DNA of 64,000 nucleotides from Adiantum capillus-veneris (Eukaryota; Streptophyta; Polypodiopsida; Polypodiales; Pteridaceae). The stretch covers positions 92,437,340 through 92,501,339 of the forward strand of contig CM043971.1 of NCBI GenBank assembly GCA_014529385.2, in the 5' to 3' direction. Each line of letters starts with the position of its first letter. The first letter of the stretch is position 1. The notes below the pieces were generated by a model. It saw nothing but the letters and a program-made list of their open reading frames with translations, did no database searches and had not been told where the DNA came from. Positions 35,483 to 47,110 of this stretch are shown piece after piece. The translations under genes and the position numbers were made by a program.

Positions 35483-35770
35483 GTTTCCAATATTTTGTTC
35501 GATCTCAATTCAGCGAATGCAGCTAACGTAGCACTCTAGTTGCAAGATGCGTGTAGCAATAGCAGGCTAGAAATCTCAAGACTATTTTCATTGGATGCAA
35601 AGACAGGGATACAATCACATACATGTGCATCTTGAAGGCATGTGGCTCTACGTAAGATGCTGATATGGGCATAAAAGTTCATGTTGATATTAGGTGAAAG
35701 CATAGAATGGTGTCTACATACTTCATGCCCATGGACAACAAGTATAATGTTATGTATGGCACTATAGTTG
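34891..35770. other. Unassigned sequence, a (CT)n tract and a short PPR remnant
   Basis: No gene is seen. A pair of imperfect repeats (gaggtacccctctgaagcac and gaggtacacctgtgaaccac) near 35323-35395 could be an old LTR scrap. A (CT)n tract occupies 35442-35479. Around 35595-35690 a fragment matching the PPR unit (atcttgaaggcatgtggctc) remains. Confidence 0.5.
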
Positions 35771-35771
35771 C

Positions 35772-36055
35772 ATTTTAAGAAAATATATCCTATAGACTAA
35801 TTGCTTTTTAAGTGATTCTTTTAATAAAAAATATCCTATAGACTAACTACTTCACGACTCCATTACATCGAACACGTCCAACGTTTACATCTCTCTCTCT
35901 CTCTCTATGCAGATTTTAAGAAAATATATCCTATAGACTAATTGATTTTTAAGTGATTCTTTTAATAAAATATATCCTATAGACTAACTGCTTCACGACT
36001 CCATTACATCGAACACGTCCAACGTTTACATCTCTCTCTCTCTCTCTCTATGTAG
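35772..36055 (+). repeat. Tandem duplication, two units of about 141 bp
   Basis: attttaagaaaatatatcct starts unit one at 35772 and unit two at 35913. The units also share ctccattacatcgaacacgt and end in a short CT run followed by tatg(c/t)ag. Within each unit atatcctatagactaa occurs twice. Identity is high, so the duplication is fairly young. Confidence 0.9.
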
Positions 36056-36094
36056 AAGATCCTTCTCCATCTCTCTGTGTGTCCAGAAGCTCCA

Positions 36095-36095
<1 letters not shown>

Positions 36096-36173
<78 letters not shown>
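36096..36173 (+). repeat. (CT)n microsatellite
   Basis: Nearly pure CT repeats for about 78 bp. Open frames across it are artefacts. Confidence 0.97.
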
Positions 36174-36176
<3 letters not shown>

Positions 36177-36180
36177 AAAA

Positions 36181-38000
36181 TGGATGTTGGAGACTCTTTT
36201 CCCGAGCGCGCTTTGGTTCCAGCTCATACATCAGCACAAGCAACAATGGAGCTTCTTGAACTCAAGAATGCAGAATAGATGGATTTCACTTCAGTATTAC
36301 AATCAACCAATTTTGTGTACTCTCATTCATCTCACACTTCTACAAACTGTTCGGAGATGGTGGAGGAAGCATTTCATGATTTCTTGAACTCAACAATGCA
36401 GAACATATGGATTTCACTTCAATATTACAATCGACAAGTTTTGTGTACTCTCATTCATCCACACTTCTACAAACTGTTCGGAGATGGTGGAGGAAGCATT
36501 TCATGATGTGGCACCTGGAGTACATATGATTCATACACGTGTACTCTGAGAGAAAGGATTTTCTAAATGAGGATGAAATTACTGCAATGAGGAGGTATGA
36601 AGCACAAGTTAAACGCGAGTACAGAAAGTGAGGCTGTGCATGAACGCAAGTACAACCTAGCATCAACACTAGGGCAGAAGAATGCCATAGAGAAGATGTG
36701 GATGTACACACAAAGGAAGACAGGAAGCAACAAAATATTCAGAATATTGCTCAACACATTGTGAGACAATTATCTAGTAATGAAAAAGAAGACATGAATG
36801 CAATTATGGAGGGTGTCCTGAGTGATGAGTGCATCTTGCCATGTTGTGAAGATGTATATCTCTTCGCTCGAATGGCCTTATTTCTGCACTCAAAATCTCC
36901 TTACAAGAATTAAAGATTCCAAAATCAGCTGATGAGATCTTTTTGAAACGAAGCACATTTACCATGCTGATGAACAGATTACTGTAGAATAATGGGAGTC
37001 TAGGTAGGGGTGTTACTCCAAATAAGGTGGCAAAGCTTTTGAATGTTCATCCAAGGAATTTTTATTCGGCTTTAGGTAGAGTTGAAAGCGATCCTATGTC
37101 AAGCACAATAAACTTCAACTTATGAAAACGAAAGTCTGAATATGCTCGGTTATCTAACGAATTAAAGCAGATAATTGTTACATTTTGGATAGAGCACACC
37201 AGGGTGTCTCCAAATAAGAAAGATATTTGTTGGAAACGATTGGGAAGAAAGTCTTATGAACAACATCCCATTAACTTACATGATGACTCTCAAGGAAACA
37301 TGTCTCATTAAGAGAGCCCTTACACATGAACAACTTAAGACTGATGGAGTACTTCTTAGGCAAGTTGTAGATGTGGTTGCGTTTTTTACAAGAACAATGT
37401 CCTAATGATGCATGTAGCTCTTATGCAAAGTCCACTAGAGAAGGTCCTACTATAAATAGGAAATTTTGGCTGGTAAAAGAGGGGGATGTGAATAGATCAA
37501 ATCTATGGGGTTGTGAGACAGTACAAGGATATCGACCACTCCACTGTATTTCAGGATTTTCTCTTCAAGATCCAACTCAAGTAAGGACCAGGATGCTTGC
37601 ATTAGGGGCCATTGAAACCACTCTCTGAGGTACCAGAAGAGACCGAGGTACCGAAAGATGATGGTGAAATGTTTGAGGGATCCCACAATATGCTAAGTGA
37701 CTATGTCACTAAAAGTGATAACTTTGTAGTGAATGCAGAAGCTGGCACTGGAGAAGCTGTAGAGTTCTTTCTATTGAGATGCACAAAGATAAAGTGGATG
37801 AAAAATCCATTGTAAGAGATGGATGGAAAAACAGATGTGCAAAAAACACTTATGTTGTCATTGGGTGTTATTATCAACAGAAAGAGGGGCACCCAAATCA
37901 CTACACTCTTCTCATGACAAGGGAGTTACTAACTTGTGCTCACACCTTGTTCATGCAATCAAGTTTGACATGCCTTTGGTAGATGCTACATCATAGACAT
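36181..38000 (+). pseudogene. Decayed coding region of unrecognised family
   Basis: Plus-strand peptide pieces occur in shifting frames. An internal 128-bp tandem duplication (36252-36379 and 36380-36507) encodes FTSVLQSTNFVYSHSSHTST and its variant. A charged stretch follows (36698-36900). Then comes GVTPNKVAKLLNVHPRNFYS near 37020-37075, which looks like a helix-turn-helix, and SEYARLSNELKQIIVTFWIE with VSPNKKDICWKRLGRKSYEQ near 37135-37265. Later pieces are EAVEFFLLRCTKIKW (37760-37800) and YVVIGCYYQQKEGHPNHYTL (37845-37905). Stops and frameshifts separate all of them. The mixture suggests a dead DNA-transposon-derived or host gene, but I cannot name it. Confidence 0.45.
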
Positions 38001-38289
38001 ATTTTGTCTCCAAAACTACATAAAACCATTTACAATGAAATTCCCTATGAGGCACGATGACACCTTCCTATCAGGATTATACATTGTTCTTAATAGCCTG
38101 CACCATACAATATGTCCTTAGTCAGCCAATGTGTTCTACACCAAAAACTGGAAACATGTCATTTTGTACTAGACTGTTGTCTCAATTTGAAAAATTCAAT
38201 TTGTTTGAGATTTTGTATCTTACTTTGGTAAATTACAAAGGGGGTTATTTCTATTTCTAGTGAGTATAGAATAAAGGCAGTACCAAATA

Positions 38290-38507
38290 TTATACAAAAA
38301 AATTATTTATTGTAATCACAAGTGAATTCATTGCCCAAATGCTATATACATAATTTTCCAATCACAATCAACCTCTCTTGCATGTTTTCTCATTGTTATA
38401 GTAGCTGATGACATGGGAAGACACTTTGTCAGAAGGATTTTCAAGCTGGTTAGCCCTTGCAAAAGCACTAGGGTTGGTTGAATTTACTGGATCAAACAAT
38501 AGTGCAC
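38290..38507. other. AT-rich sequence without recognised feature
   Basis: Nothing supportable is seen between the decayed coding region and the tandem array. Confidence 0.4.
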
Positions 38508-38955
38508 AATATCTCTATCTATGCTATTATGTGTGCTACGTAGAAAACCTATGTTATAGTATGAGAGTGTGCTATATAGAAGACGTGTGTAATAATAACA
38601 CAATATCCATGTTTATGTTATTATGAGTGCTATGTAGAAGAACTATGTCATAGTATGAGAGCACTATATATGCTATATAGAAGATGTGTGTACTAATAAC
38701 ACAATATCCCTGTTTATGATATTAGGAGTACTATGTAGAAGAACTATGTCATAGTATGAGAGCACTATATATTATGTGCTATATAGCAGATTTTTGTAGT
38801 AATAGCACGTTATCCCTACCTATGCTCTTATATGTGCCATGTAGAAGAGCTATGTTATAGTATAACTTAGCAATATGTGTGCTATATAGCAGATGTGTGT
38901 AATAGTAGCATAACATCGTGTCTATGCTATTATGTGTGTTATATAGCAAAAATTG
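38508..38955. repeat. Tandem array 1, about 100-bp period, with palindromic core
   Basis: The landmark gtgctatgtagaagaactat (variants) occurs at about 38533, 38627, 38728 and 38834, spacings 94, 101 and 106 bp. The perfect 12-bp palindrome TGCTATATAGCA lies at 38777-38788 and 38880-38891, with near copies elsewhere. No coding potential. Confidence 0.8.
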
Positions 38956-39060
38956 AGCATCATAATAGCTTGACAAGCTTGGGAGTTAAATTATTGAGGG
39001 CTTTCCCCTAATTTATATGCTTATGTAACTTGTAAAAAAAAACCCGTCCCCTGCACTTAC

Positions 39061-40198
39061 GTGGTGCGATAAGTTTTCCATGGTGAATCCCCTGGGATAG
39101 CACTATTTGTGCTCTTCTGGACAGTGCATTCAAGAAGTTCATTGCATAAGGCCTAACATCAAATTCATATTTCCCTTTTCTCTGAACCCTTGGGGTGGTG
39201 ATTATCTCATAATTGTTTTTTGTCACAGTAGTCACAGAGCTTCTTGGTCTACCTCTGAAGTAGTTTACTGGGTACCTCTTCATGAGTAGGCCATTCACAT
39301 CCAATATAATGCATAAGATTTTCCTTCTCTCCTCATCCTCACAAGAGGAAACCTCACGTTGCACTACCTATAGAGACATGAATACTTGGGTCTCTAATCT
39401 CTCTTTCCTCTCAAACATATTTGCTTCTATGGCCTCATCATCACTATCATCATTACTGGTCTCAGTTGTGTCTGTCCTCTCAAATATATCTCCTTTAGCT
39501 GCCAAATTTGTGTCTGTGGTAGCCATGACATCACCTGTATCCATTGAATCTCCTGATATAGGTACTCTATCAATGGGGACCTCGGTGCCTTCAACTATGC
39601 TATCCGCAACAATGGCATCTGCACTAACATCCTTGGCTACATCAACAAGGATATTAGTTTTACATGTTGCCTCTCTTAATCTAGTTACTTTGACAATGGG
39701 GAACTTTGTACCCCTACCTCTGCTATCCCCAAAGGTTTCATTCGCATCAATAATACCACCTATGCCTGTAACTGCCCCATTATCATCAATGTCTAGCATC
39801 AACCACCATAGCATCAATAATATCATCTGTGTCAACATCACTTACATTAGCATCAACAATAGAATTTGTGCTAGCATTAACTTCCATAGCATCCACAATG
39901 CTATATGTGGCATTATCAACTACCATAGCATCAACAATGTCATATGTGCTAGATTCAACTTTAGTAGGGATAGGCAATGTACCCTTTCCAAGTTCACATG
40001 CTTGACATTTGTGTGCACATCATCATTTACAACCTACACATGAATTGCATTTTCTTCACCAATGGCTTGGGTGCCAACTATATTAGGGGTAGGCAATGTA
40101 TTTTCAAGTTCAACATGCTCAACATTTGTGTGCACATCATCATGCACAACCTGCACATAAATTGCATCATCATCAACAATGGCATCTATGCTAGATTT
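39061..40198 (-). pseudogene. NIF/FCP1-like phosphatase exon with repetitive acidic protein sequence upstream
   Basis: The exon at 39367-39061 reads RRKILCIILDVNGLLMKRYP then GKYEFDVRPYAMNFLNALSR and AQIVLSQG. DVNGLL corresponds to the DxDxT catalytic loop of NIF/FCP1 HAD phosphatases; the second catalytic Asp is replaced by Gly-Leu context (DVNG), as in some plant members. It ends at a good donor (GTAAGT, complement of 39056-39060) and may begin after TATAG at 39368. Upstream, 39841-39371 is an acidic open frame (DTTETSNDDSDDEAIEANMF). Before that, several frames encode tandem peptide repeats such as IVDAMVVDNATYSIVDAMEV and VQVVHDDVHTNVEHVELEN. The remaining phosphatase exons are not found on the left. 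The right end is cut by the copia LTR. Confidence 0.55.
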
Positions 40199-40424
40199 TG
40201 GAATTAGGGTTGTTGGAAAACACACACAACTTGGAGAAGACGAAGGAAGCTCAAGGCATAGAACAGAGAGTGTATTACTTAGTGTGCAATGGAAAGATAA
40301 GTTACCCCTAGAGTGATGGGCGTATATACAATGCACGGAAAAAAAAACCTTCTAGTGATGGAAAAAATGCCCCGACGGTCCTAAGTGTGTTCACACACAT
40401 CACTACCACATGTATATGGTAGAA
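40199..40424 (-). repeat. 3' LTR of the minus-strand copia element
   Basis: About 226 bp, matching 45086-45315 with scattered differences. On the minus strand it follows a purine-rich ccaggggagatttt (about 40425-40438), the polypurine tract. The expected TGTTACC start has been altered to TTCTACC. Confidence 0.8.
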
Positions 40425-43400
40425 AATCTCCCCTGGAGTGATGCGGTGAACGAGAACTGGCACATACAGTAAAGAGAAGTGCCATGCCCTTAGGCCATGA
40501 TCAACCCACAAAGGGGAGTAAGCCCAAAGCTTTGCGGAAAGCTTCATACTTATCATAAGACAATGCTTTTGTGAAAAAATCCACAAGGTAGTCTTGTGTT
40601 GGTACATAAGCCAAGATGATCTCTCCTGTTGAGAGCCTCTCCTTAACATAGTGGTAATGCACCTCAATGTGCTTTGTGTGAGCATGAAAAATTGGGTTCT
40701 CGCAACTGCTAATGGGCTCTGGCTGTCACTGTAGATAGTGTTGGCAGTGTCCTGTCCAACACCCAAATCAGCCATAAGGCGTCTGAGCCATACACACTCA
40801 ATTGTACCTGTGAAGATTGCCCTGTACTCAGCCTCACAACTGGAAGTGTCCATAGTAGGTTGGTTCTTGCTCAACCATGATATGTATGAGTTTCCAAGCA
40901 TGAAAGAAAAACCACTTGTGGACACTCGAATATCAAAACAACCAGTCCAATCTAATTCCAAAAAAACATGCAAATATGGCGGAAATGATCCCCCTTCGGA
41001 TAAAACAAGCTATAGCAAAAAATCCTCTTGACAGCCTGCCAAAGCTTAGATCCTAGGCTATGCATGAATCTGTTGACCCGTGAGACTGCAAATTGAATAT
41101 ACAGCCTCGTGATGCAGACATAAATGAGGCATCCAACAGAATTTTGGTAAAGAGTGACATTCGCAGGATCACCAACATCAGACTCAATTTTAAACCTATT
41201 TCCATGTGAGTGGCAATAGGTTTGCAATCCTCAAGTCCAAACTTACATAGCAATGTCTCTATATAACTTTTCTCACACAAGTAAATACCTCCATCACACT
41301 GCTTAAACTGTATACCCAAGTAATGATGCAACAACCACAAATCTTTCATCTTGAAAGTAGCATTTAAATCAGCCTTAAATACATCAATATGTCTCTCATT
41401 TGGTCCAGTGATCAACAAATCATCCACGTAGAGAACCACAATGAGAAGTGCATCGCCCTCACACTTTACATACAATGTACTTTCTGTTGGACTATTACGA
41501 AAGCCTCATTTGACCAAATGATTGTCAACTTTCTCATACCAAGCACGAGGAGATTGATTCAACCCCATACAAAGCTTAGTTACATTTGTACACCTTATCC
41601 TCTTGTCCTTTCTTGACAAAACCGTGAGGCTGCATTACATAAACTTTCTCCAATATGTCACCATTCAAGAAAGCAGTAACAATGTTTGATTGATGTACAT
41701 CCCAACCAAAGTGATCTGCCAATGAACATAGAAAACACACAGTAGTCATACGACAAGTGGGAGCAAAGTCTCTTCATAATCTATGCCTTTTTGTTGTGCA
41801 TAACCCTTTGCAAGAAGTGAAGCCTTATAGCGATCAATCTCACCATTCGACTTGTATTTTGACTTGTAAACCCACTTTGTACCAATGGCATTTTTTCCAA
41901 GAGGTAGATCGCATAAAGTCCATGTGTCATTTTCTATAAGTGCATCATATTCTGATTGCATGGGTAGTTATCCAATTTTTCGAATTATGTGTTTCATCAA
42001 AAGACAGAGGTTCCTCAACATCATGTAAGATAGACATAGCCAAAGCATAACAATCTGATGCTTAAGATGCATGGTGAGAGCCTGAATGAGTGCGACTAGA
42101 TAAAGGTGCATCCAATTTACTGTCATGCAATGTATGCACTAGCCATTTTGGCATACCTATAGCCTGCTCATTTTTAGCCCTTTCCTCATTAAGTACATTT
42201 GCATCAGTAATAGGTTGATTTGTAACATTTTAAAAACCCCCATAGGTTGTACATTTGCCTCATTGGAATTTACATCCGAACTTCCACCACTGAAAAGAGG
42301 TAGCAAAGTATCATAAACGTCCTGTGAGCTTACATTGTTGTCTCTAGTACATGACAACGAGGACTGAATAGAATCTTCCACAAACACAACATCCCGTGAA
42401 ACCAGAATAAGGTTTGTTTGCGGATGATACAACCTGTAACCTTTGCTTTCATCACTACAACCAACAAAAATACATTTGACAGCCTTATCATCCAATTTTC
42501 TGTGCTATGTTTGTGGCACCAAAGCATATGCCAAATAGCCAAAAACACGCATGTGCTCAATAGAAGGCTTTCTATCATACCATGCATCATATGGAGTAAT
42601 AGATTGCAAAGCTTTTATAGGAAACCTGTTTAATACATAAGTGGCCCTCATGACGACCTCAAGCCAAATCGAATGCGGCAAAGCTTGACTTTTGACCATA
42701 CATCGTGCCATTTCCGTAAGTGACTTGTTTTTCCGCTCAGCAACACCATTTTTTTGAGGCATATAAGGCACTATACATTGGTGTTTTACCCCATGAATAG
42801 CCAAAAATGCATTAAATTCATGAGACATATACTCCCCCCCCCTCTATAAAAAATGGAGGTTGTCCATAGTACACTTTGAGACATTTTCAGCCATAGCTAG
42901 AAGTTGTTTGAAGCACGTAAAAACTTTGGACTTCAATTTAAGCGGATACACCCATGCATGCCTGGAGTAATCATCAATGAAAGTCACAAAGTAAAGGTAA
43001 CTACCGAAGAACGGAGTTTGCATGGGCCCACAAACATCATTATGCACAAGTTTCAACCTGCATGTGGCTCTAACTGAACCATCCTTTGGAAACTTCACAT
43101 GCTACATCTTACCAAAATACAGCCTTCACAAACATGTTTGACAGGTGCTTCAAGAGGCAGCAAAGAAGCAGCCATATCAGATTTTTGCAAACGCTGCAAA
43201 CTGGCAAAATTTAGTTGTCCAAAACGTGCATGCCAAAGTTTTGCATGTGAAAAAGCCTTTGAGTCCACAATTGCATTTGAAAAATTCTACCCACACTTTT
43301 CATACAAAGTGATCTTATACAACCCACGATATAAAATGCCAGATGCAAAAATTTCATCACCAAAACTGAGATCATGTAGTGTACATCTATCATCCAAAAA

Positions 43401-44724
43401 TTTCACTATAAGTCCAAGTCTAGCAAGTGCAAATACATACAAAAGATTCTTCTTGATCCCAGGTACCTAAAGTGCATCAACAAGTGTAAAAGAACTTCCA
43501 CTTGCAGTAGTAAAGACAATATTTTCAACTCCCTGAACCGGATAAGAGGCATTGTTGACACAAGTGGCTGAATTCCCATGAGGGACAGACTCAAGAGAGG
43601 TGAACAAATCACGATGTGAGGTAATGTGCTTTGTAGCACTATTATCAAAATACCACACATGTGAATCTACAACAAAACTGACATGCATGCATCATGGACA
43701 ATAGGATTATAGATACACTCTACACTAAAAGCCCATTCTGCATCAACATCAACATCACAGTCTCCTTTCATGGAAGACTCAACAATAGCTGCATTTGTAG
43801 TGGAACAAGCATTTGTAGTGGAACTACCCTCTTTCTTCTTAGCCTCTTTGGCCTTCAACTTAGGACACTCCTTGATCAAGTGATCATTAGATTTACAATA
43901 ATGGCAACTCATCTTCTTTTTTCCCTTATCAGATAATTTCAAGAATTTTTTTTTCCAACAAAAGCATTAGGAACATGTGATTTTCCACTCGTAGAAGAAC
44001 CATAAGAAGTGGCTGCATTGCTGTTACCACCTTTTCTTTGAGCAACAATAAAGGAATCTTCAACTGCATGCTCTCTAGTCCCCTATTTTTTTTGGAAAGC
44101 GACTCTTGCAACAGCAATGTGCAAAATGCATCAAACTTGACAACTTTAGGATTTCCTTGGGTCATAAGTCTGCAAGTACTAGCAAAAGTCTGGTAAGAAT
44201 CTAGCAAGCATCAAGAACAATCTGCACAAGGGAACTGTTTGAAATGACTTCACCTCTGCAGAAATATGTCGCTCATAGTCGATATCCTTGACACCAAAGG
44301 AAAGTGTCCATATCATCTTCCTCATGCATAATCTTCGACTCCAGCTCTTTACGTAGCAATGCAATTTTAGCCTCATTGCGACTTGCATAAATACCATCCA
44401 GAATATCTCTTAATAGTGTACTTCAAAGACAACACAATCAACATGCATGAGCCTGCGCATCTTTTACATTCGAGCGAGCTTGTTCTGCCGTAGGCAAAAC
44501 AAACTCTAATAGCAGCAATCCTTGCAGCAAGGCCTACAACATCCTGAACATTGCTTGCATCCTCAAAACCAGGACATACATCAATGCCTTGCACAATATT
44601 CTAGGCACCCTTTGACACAAGAACATGTTGCATCATGTAAGCCCACATAGGGTAATTTTCCCCATCCAATTTTTCCTTAACAGCAAACATCTTTGACACA
44701 TTTTTGTTGTTGTTGGCCATGGAA
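40425..44724 (-). pseudogene. Copia gag-pol remnant
   Basis: On the minus strand, gag begins MANNNKNVSKMFAVKEKLDG (44720) and has a zinc knuckle (CHYCKSNDHLIKEC, about 43900). The protease motif reads WYFDNSATKHITSHRD, with DNSA replacing DSGA. Integrase pieces include LKLVHNDVCGPMQTPFFGSY and FIDDYSRHAWVYPLKLK, then VPYMPQKNGVAERKNKSLTE (catalytic Glu). RT has WTLCDLPLGKNAIGTKWVYK and VVLYVDDLLITGPNERH. RNase H has TSGFSFMLGNSYISWLSKNQ, SSCEAEYRAIF and IYSDSQSPLAVAR. Stops and frameshifts are frequent in every domain. This copy is much older than the copia at 1-2685 or belongs to a faster decaying family. Confidence 0.92.
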
Positions 44725-45065
44725 AATACATGCACCTTATGTGAAAACTGCTTGAAAAGAGGAGAAATGAAGCGAGAACAACACGTGATATATAGCACAA
44801 ACCATAGAAAACTTTAAGGGACATGTTATGCAAAAAATGGCACTGACAAAAATTATGCACAAAATGACGAAATAGCATGCACAATACTGCCTATAATGGA
44901 AGCGGAGGTCAAAATGAGCCCGAATAAAAAATTTGAGCAGACTTAGCTCTTTGAGCTATCCTGAATTTTTATCGGTCTGGGAACACTCACCAAAGCTCAC
45001 AGAAATCGGAGAAAGTGAGCAAGCGTGTGCTGGAGCTGCTAGCGACTAAGCCCAAGAGGATGCAA

Positions 45066-45080
45066 CCTGCTTTGATACCA
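45066..45080 (-). promoter_or_regulatory. Primer binding site of the minus-strand copia element
   Basis: On the minus strand TGGTATCAAAGCAGG follows the LTR end after five bases. It is the Met-tRNA type, with one change from the usual TGGTATCAGAGC. Confidence 0.85.
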
Positions 45081-45085
45081 ATTGC

Positions 45086-45315
45086 TGGAATTAGGGTTGC
45101 AAAAAAACACACATATTTTGGAGAAGGCGAAGAAAGCTCAATGCACACAATAGAGAATGCATTACGTAGTGTGCAATGGAAGGATAAGTTAGCCCTAGAG
45201 TGATGGGCGTATATACAATACATGGGGGGAAAAAACCTCCTAGTGAGGGAAAAAATGCCCCGCGGTGGTCCTAAGTGTGTTCACACACATCACTACCAAC
45301 ATGTATATGGTAACA
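45086..45315 (-). repeat. 5' LTR of the minus-strand copia element
   Basis: 230 bp. On the minus strand it starts TGTTACCATATACATG and ends CCTAATTCCA, just before the PBS. The right neighbour is the palindrome-rich array 2. Confidence 0.88.
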
Positions 45316-46110
45316 CTATATAGCACATTTAGTGTGATATATAGAACATCGCACAAAACCACACGCACTCCAAGAAGATGAGGGATTTATTGCGACCATA
45401 TAGCATATAGATTGTGCCATTTAATGCATAACACATAGCACACATGAATATTGTGCTATATAGCACATATCACAAAACCACACAAACTCTAGGAATATGT
45501 AAAGATTGTTCTATATAGCACACATCACATATAGTGCTTTATATCACATAGCACATAACCACACACACTCTAGGGAGATGAGGGTTATATTGTGACCATA
45601 TAGTACATAGATTGTGCTATATCACACATATCACAAAACCATACAAACTCTAGGGCTATGTAAAGATTGTGCTATATAGCACATATCACATATGTAGATA
45701 GTGCTATAAATCACATAGCACACAATGCATAACACATAATCACACATAGCATATATAACAAAGCCACACACACTCCAGGGCTATATTGTGAACATATAGC
45801 ACACAGATATGCTATATAGAACATATTACATACGTAGCTTGTGCTATATATCACATAGCATATAACACATAACCACACACATTCTAGGAAGATAAGTGCT
45901 ATATTGTGGTCATATAGCACATAGATTGTCCTATTTAACACATAACACAAGTGGATTGTGTTATATAAGATACAACACATAGCCACACACACTCCTTGAA
46001 GATGAGGGCTATATTATGACCATATAGCACATATATTATGATGTATAGCACATAGCACAAATGTATTGTGTTATACAATGTACAACACATAACCATACAC
46101 TCCAAAACAC
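45316..46110. repeat. Tandem array 2, about 80-125 bp units, palindromic TATA core
   Basis: The landmark ccacacacactc followed by agatgagggctatattgtga (variants) occurs near 45359, 45478, 45559, 45639, 45764, 45873, 45983 and 46093. Spacing settles at about 110 bp on the right. The palindrome TGCTATATAGCA is perfect at 45454-45465 and 45670-45681. The array shares this core with array 1 at 38508-38955. Confidence 0.85.
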
Positions 46111-46169
46111 ACATGACCACAAAACCCCATTAGAGTGAAACCACACACTCCAATAAAAAATCAAGCACA

Positions 46170-47110
46170 TGTAGGAGGGTGAGATGTCAATCACCTTTGC
46201 CATGGACACTTTGGCTTCTAGTTTAGCAATGTTCTCTATAGTGATACGCATGAACTGTGAAATTAGATCAATCAAACATTGGCGGTCTGTAGTTTCTTGC
46301 ATACAATCAACCTGCATTTGTAATTGTATGGCCAAAGTGTTTGATTTTTGAGCCCCCTTAGCCATATGCAGTTTTCTAACTTCATCCTTCACCTGCTTAT
46401 TTTTATCCTCTAGTCTTGAATTTGAAACCTACAATCTATCCTCTACAATATTCTTTATTGCTGCGAGTACCATTCCATCCTCCTCTTCCAATTGTACCAG
46501 GAACCCTCCTATAGGCACACTTGATAATGGTACATACATACCTTCTATTTTCACTAATGGTCTAGGAGAAGCATTAGTGGTTCTGGAACCTCTCCCTCTA
46601 CCACTCTTCTAGTCTTCCCACCTCTTGATCTTGTTTTGTAGGTTGTGTCTTTCCTTTGAGGATTTCATTTCCCTCTTTGCAAAGACAGTCCATGAAATTT
46701 GATGTTTTTTAGGAGATGAGGTGGTTGTTGTGTAGTTTTCCAATGCAAAGGCCTTTGAAAACTGAGTAGGCTACTTCATACATGAAGGGACCCTCTTGGT
46801 ACACATCCCAATGTCTCCACACAAGCTTTTCTAAGAACTCTGATTGCGCATGGTATGCCTTCACTTTTTTTAGATTGCCTTGAATAGGCTTTGTGCATAT
46901 AAAGACATTGTCCCACTCCTCCTCTCAGTAATGTCATTGCTCCCTATCAAGGTATGAGGATCAACCCCCTCCAATGGCAATAAACGCTCTGCATGAAATT
47001 TTGCGGCAAGGTGAAATAAATTTGTGTGCACATGTGGTTCGATGTTCTTAACCAGGTTTAAAGCAGGTTCCTTGAGGAAGGTTCCATGATTTAATCTACC
47101 TGGACAAAAT
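46170..47110 (-). pseudogene. Decayed coding region, unknown family, with coiled-coil C-terminus
   Basis: Reading the minus strand across frames gives LNHGTFLKEPALNLVKNIEP and HTNLFHLAAKFHAERLLPLE (about 47100-46960), AYHAQSEFLEKLVWRHWDVY and GPFMYEVAYSVFKG (46870-46750), SWTVFAKREMKSSKERHNLQ (46710-46650), a basic GRGRGSR patch (46600), VQLEEEDGMVLAAIKNIVED (46500-46440), and finally a Gln/Glu/Lys-rich helical part (VKDEVRKLHMAKGAQKSN and ITIENIAKLEAKVSMAKV, 46400-46185). There are at least two stops and several frame changes. I do not recognise the family. It may be upstream exons of the same gene as the NIF-like exon at 39061-39367, but array 2 and the copia element lie between. Confidence 0.45.

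Larger units (their letters stand above)
40199..45315 (-). mobile_element. Decayed full-length Ty1/copia element, 5.1 kb
   Basis: Two short LTRs (40199 to about 40424, and 45086-45315) share tggaattagggttg at one end and catgtatatggta at the other. A Met-type PBS follows the right LTR on the minus strand, so the right copy is the 5' LTR. Gag, protease, integrase, RT and RNase H are in copia order. Flanking 5-mers (gattt left, ctata right) do not match, so no target duplication is seen. Either the flanks were rearranged or the element is a recombinant. Confidence 0.9.

Noticed and set aside
36096-38000. Naming the plus-strand decayed gene as a specific transposase
   Set aside because: A helix-turn-helix-like segment alone is insufficient. 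No catalytic DDE/D series could be traced through the broken frames.
39282-40043. 253-codon plus-strand ORF rich in Ser/Ile/Asn
   Set aside because: It is the antisense shadow of the acidic repetitive coding sequence on the minus strand, where the phosphatase motif and splice signals are found.
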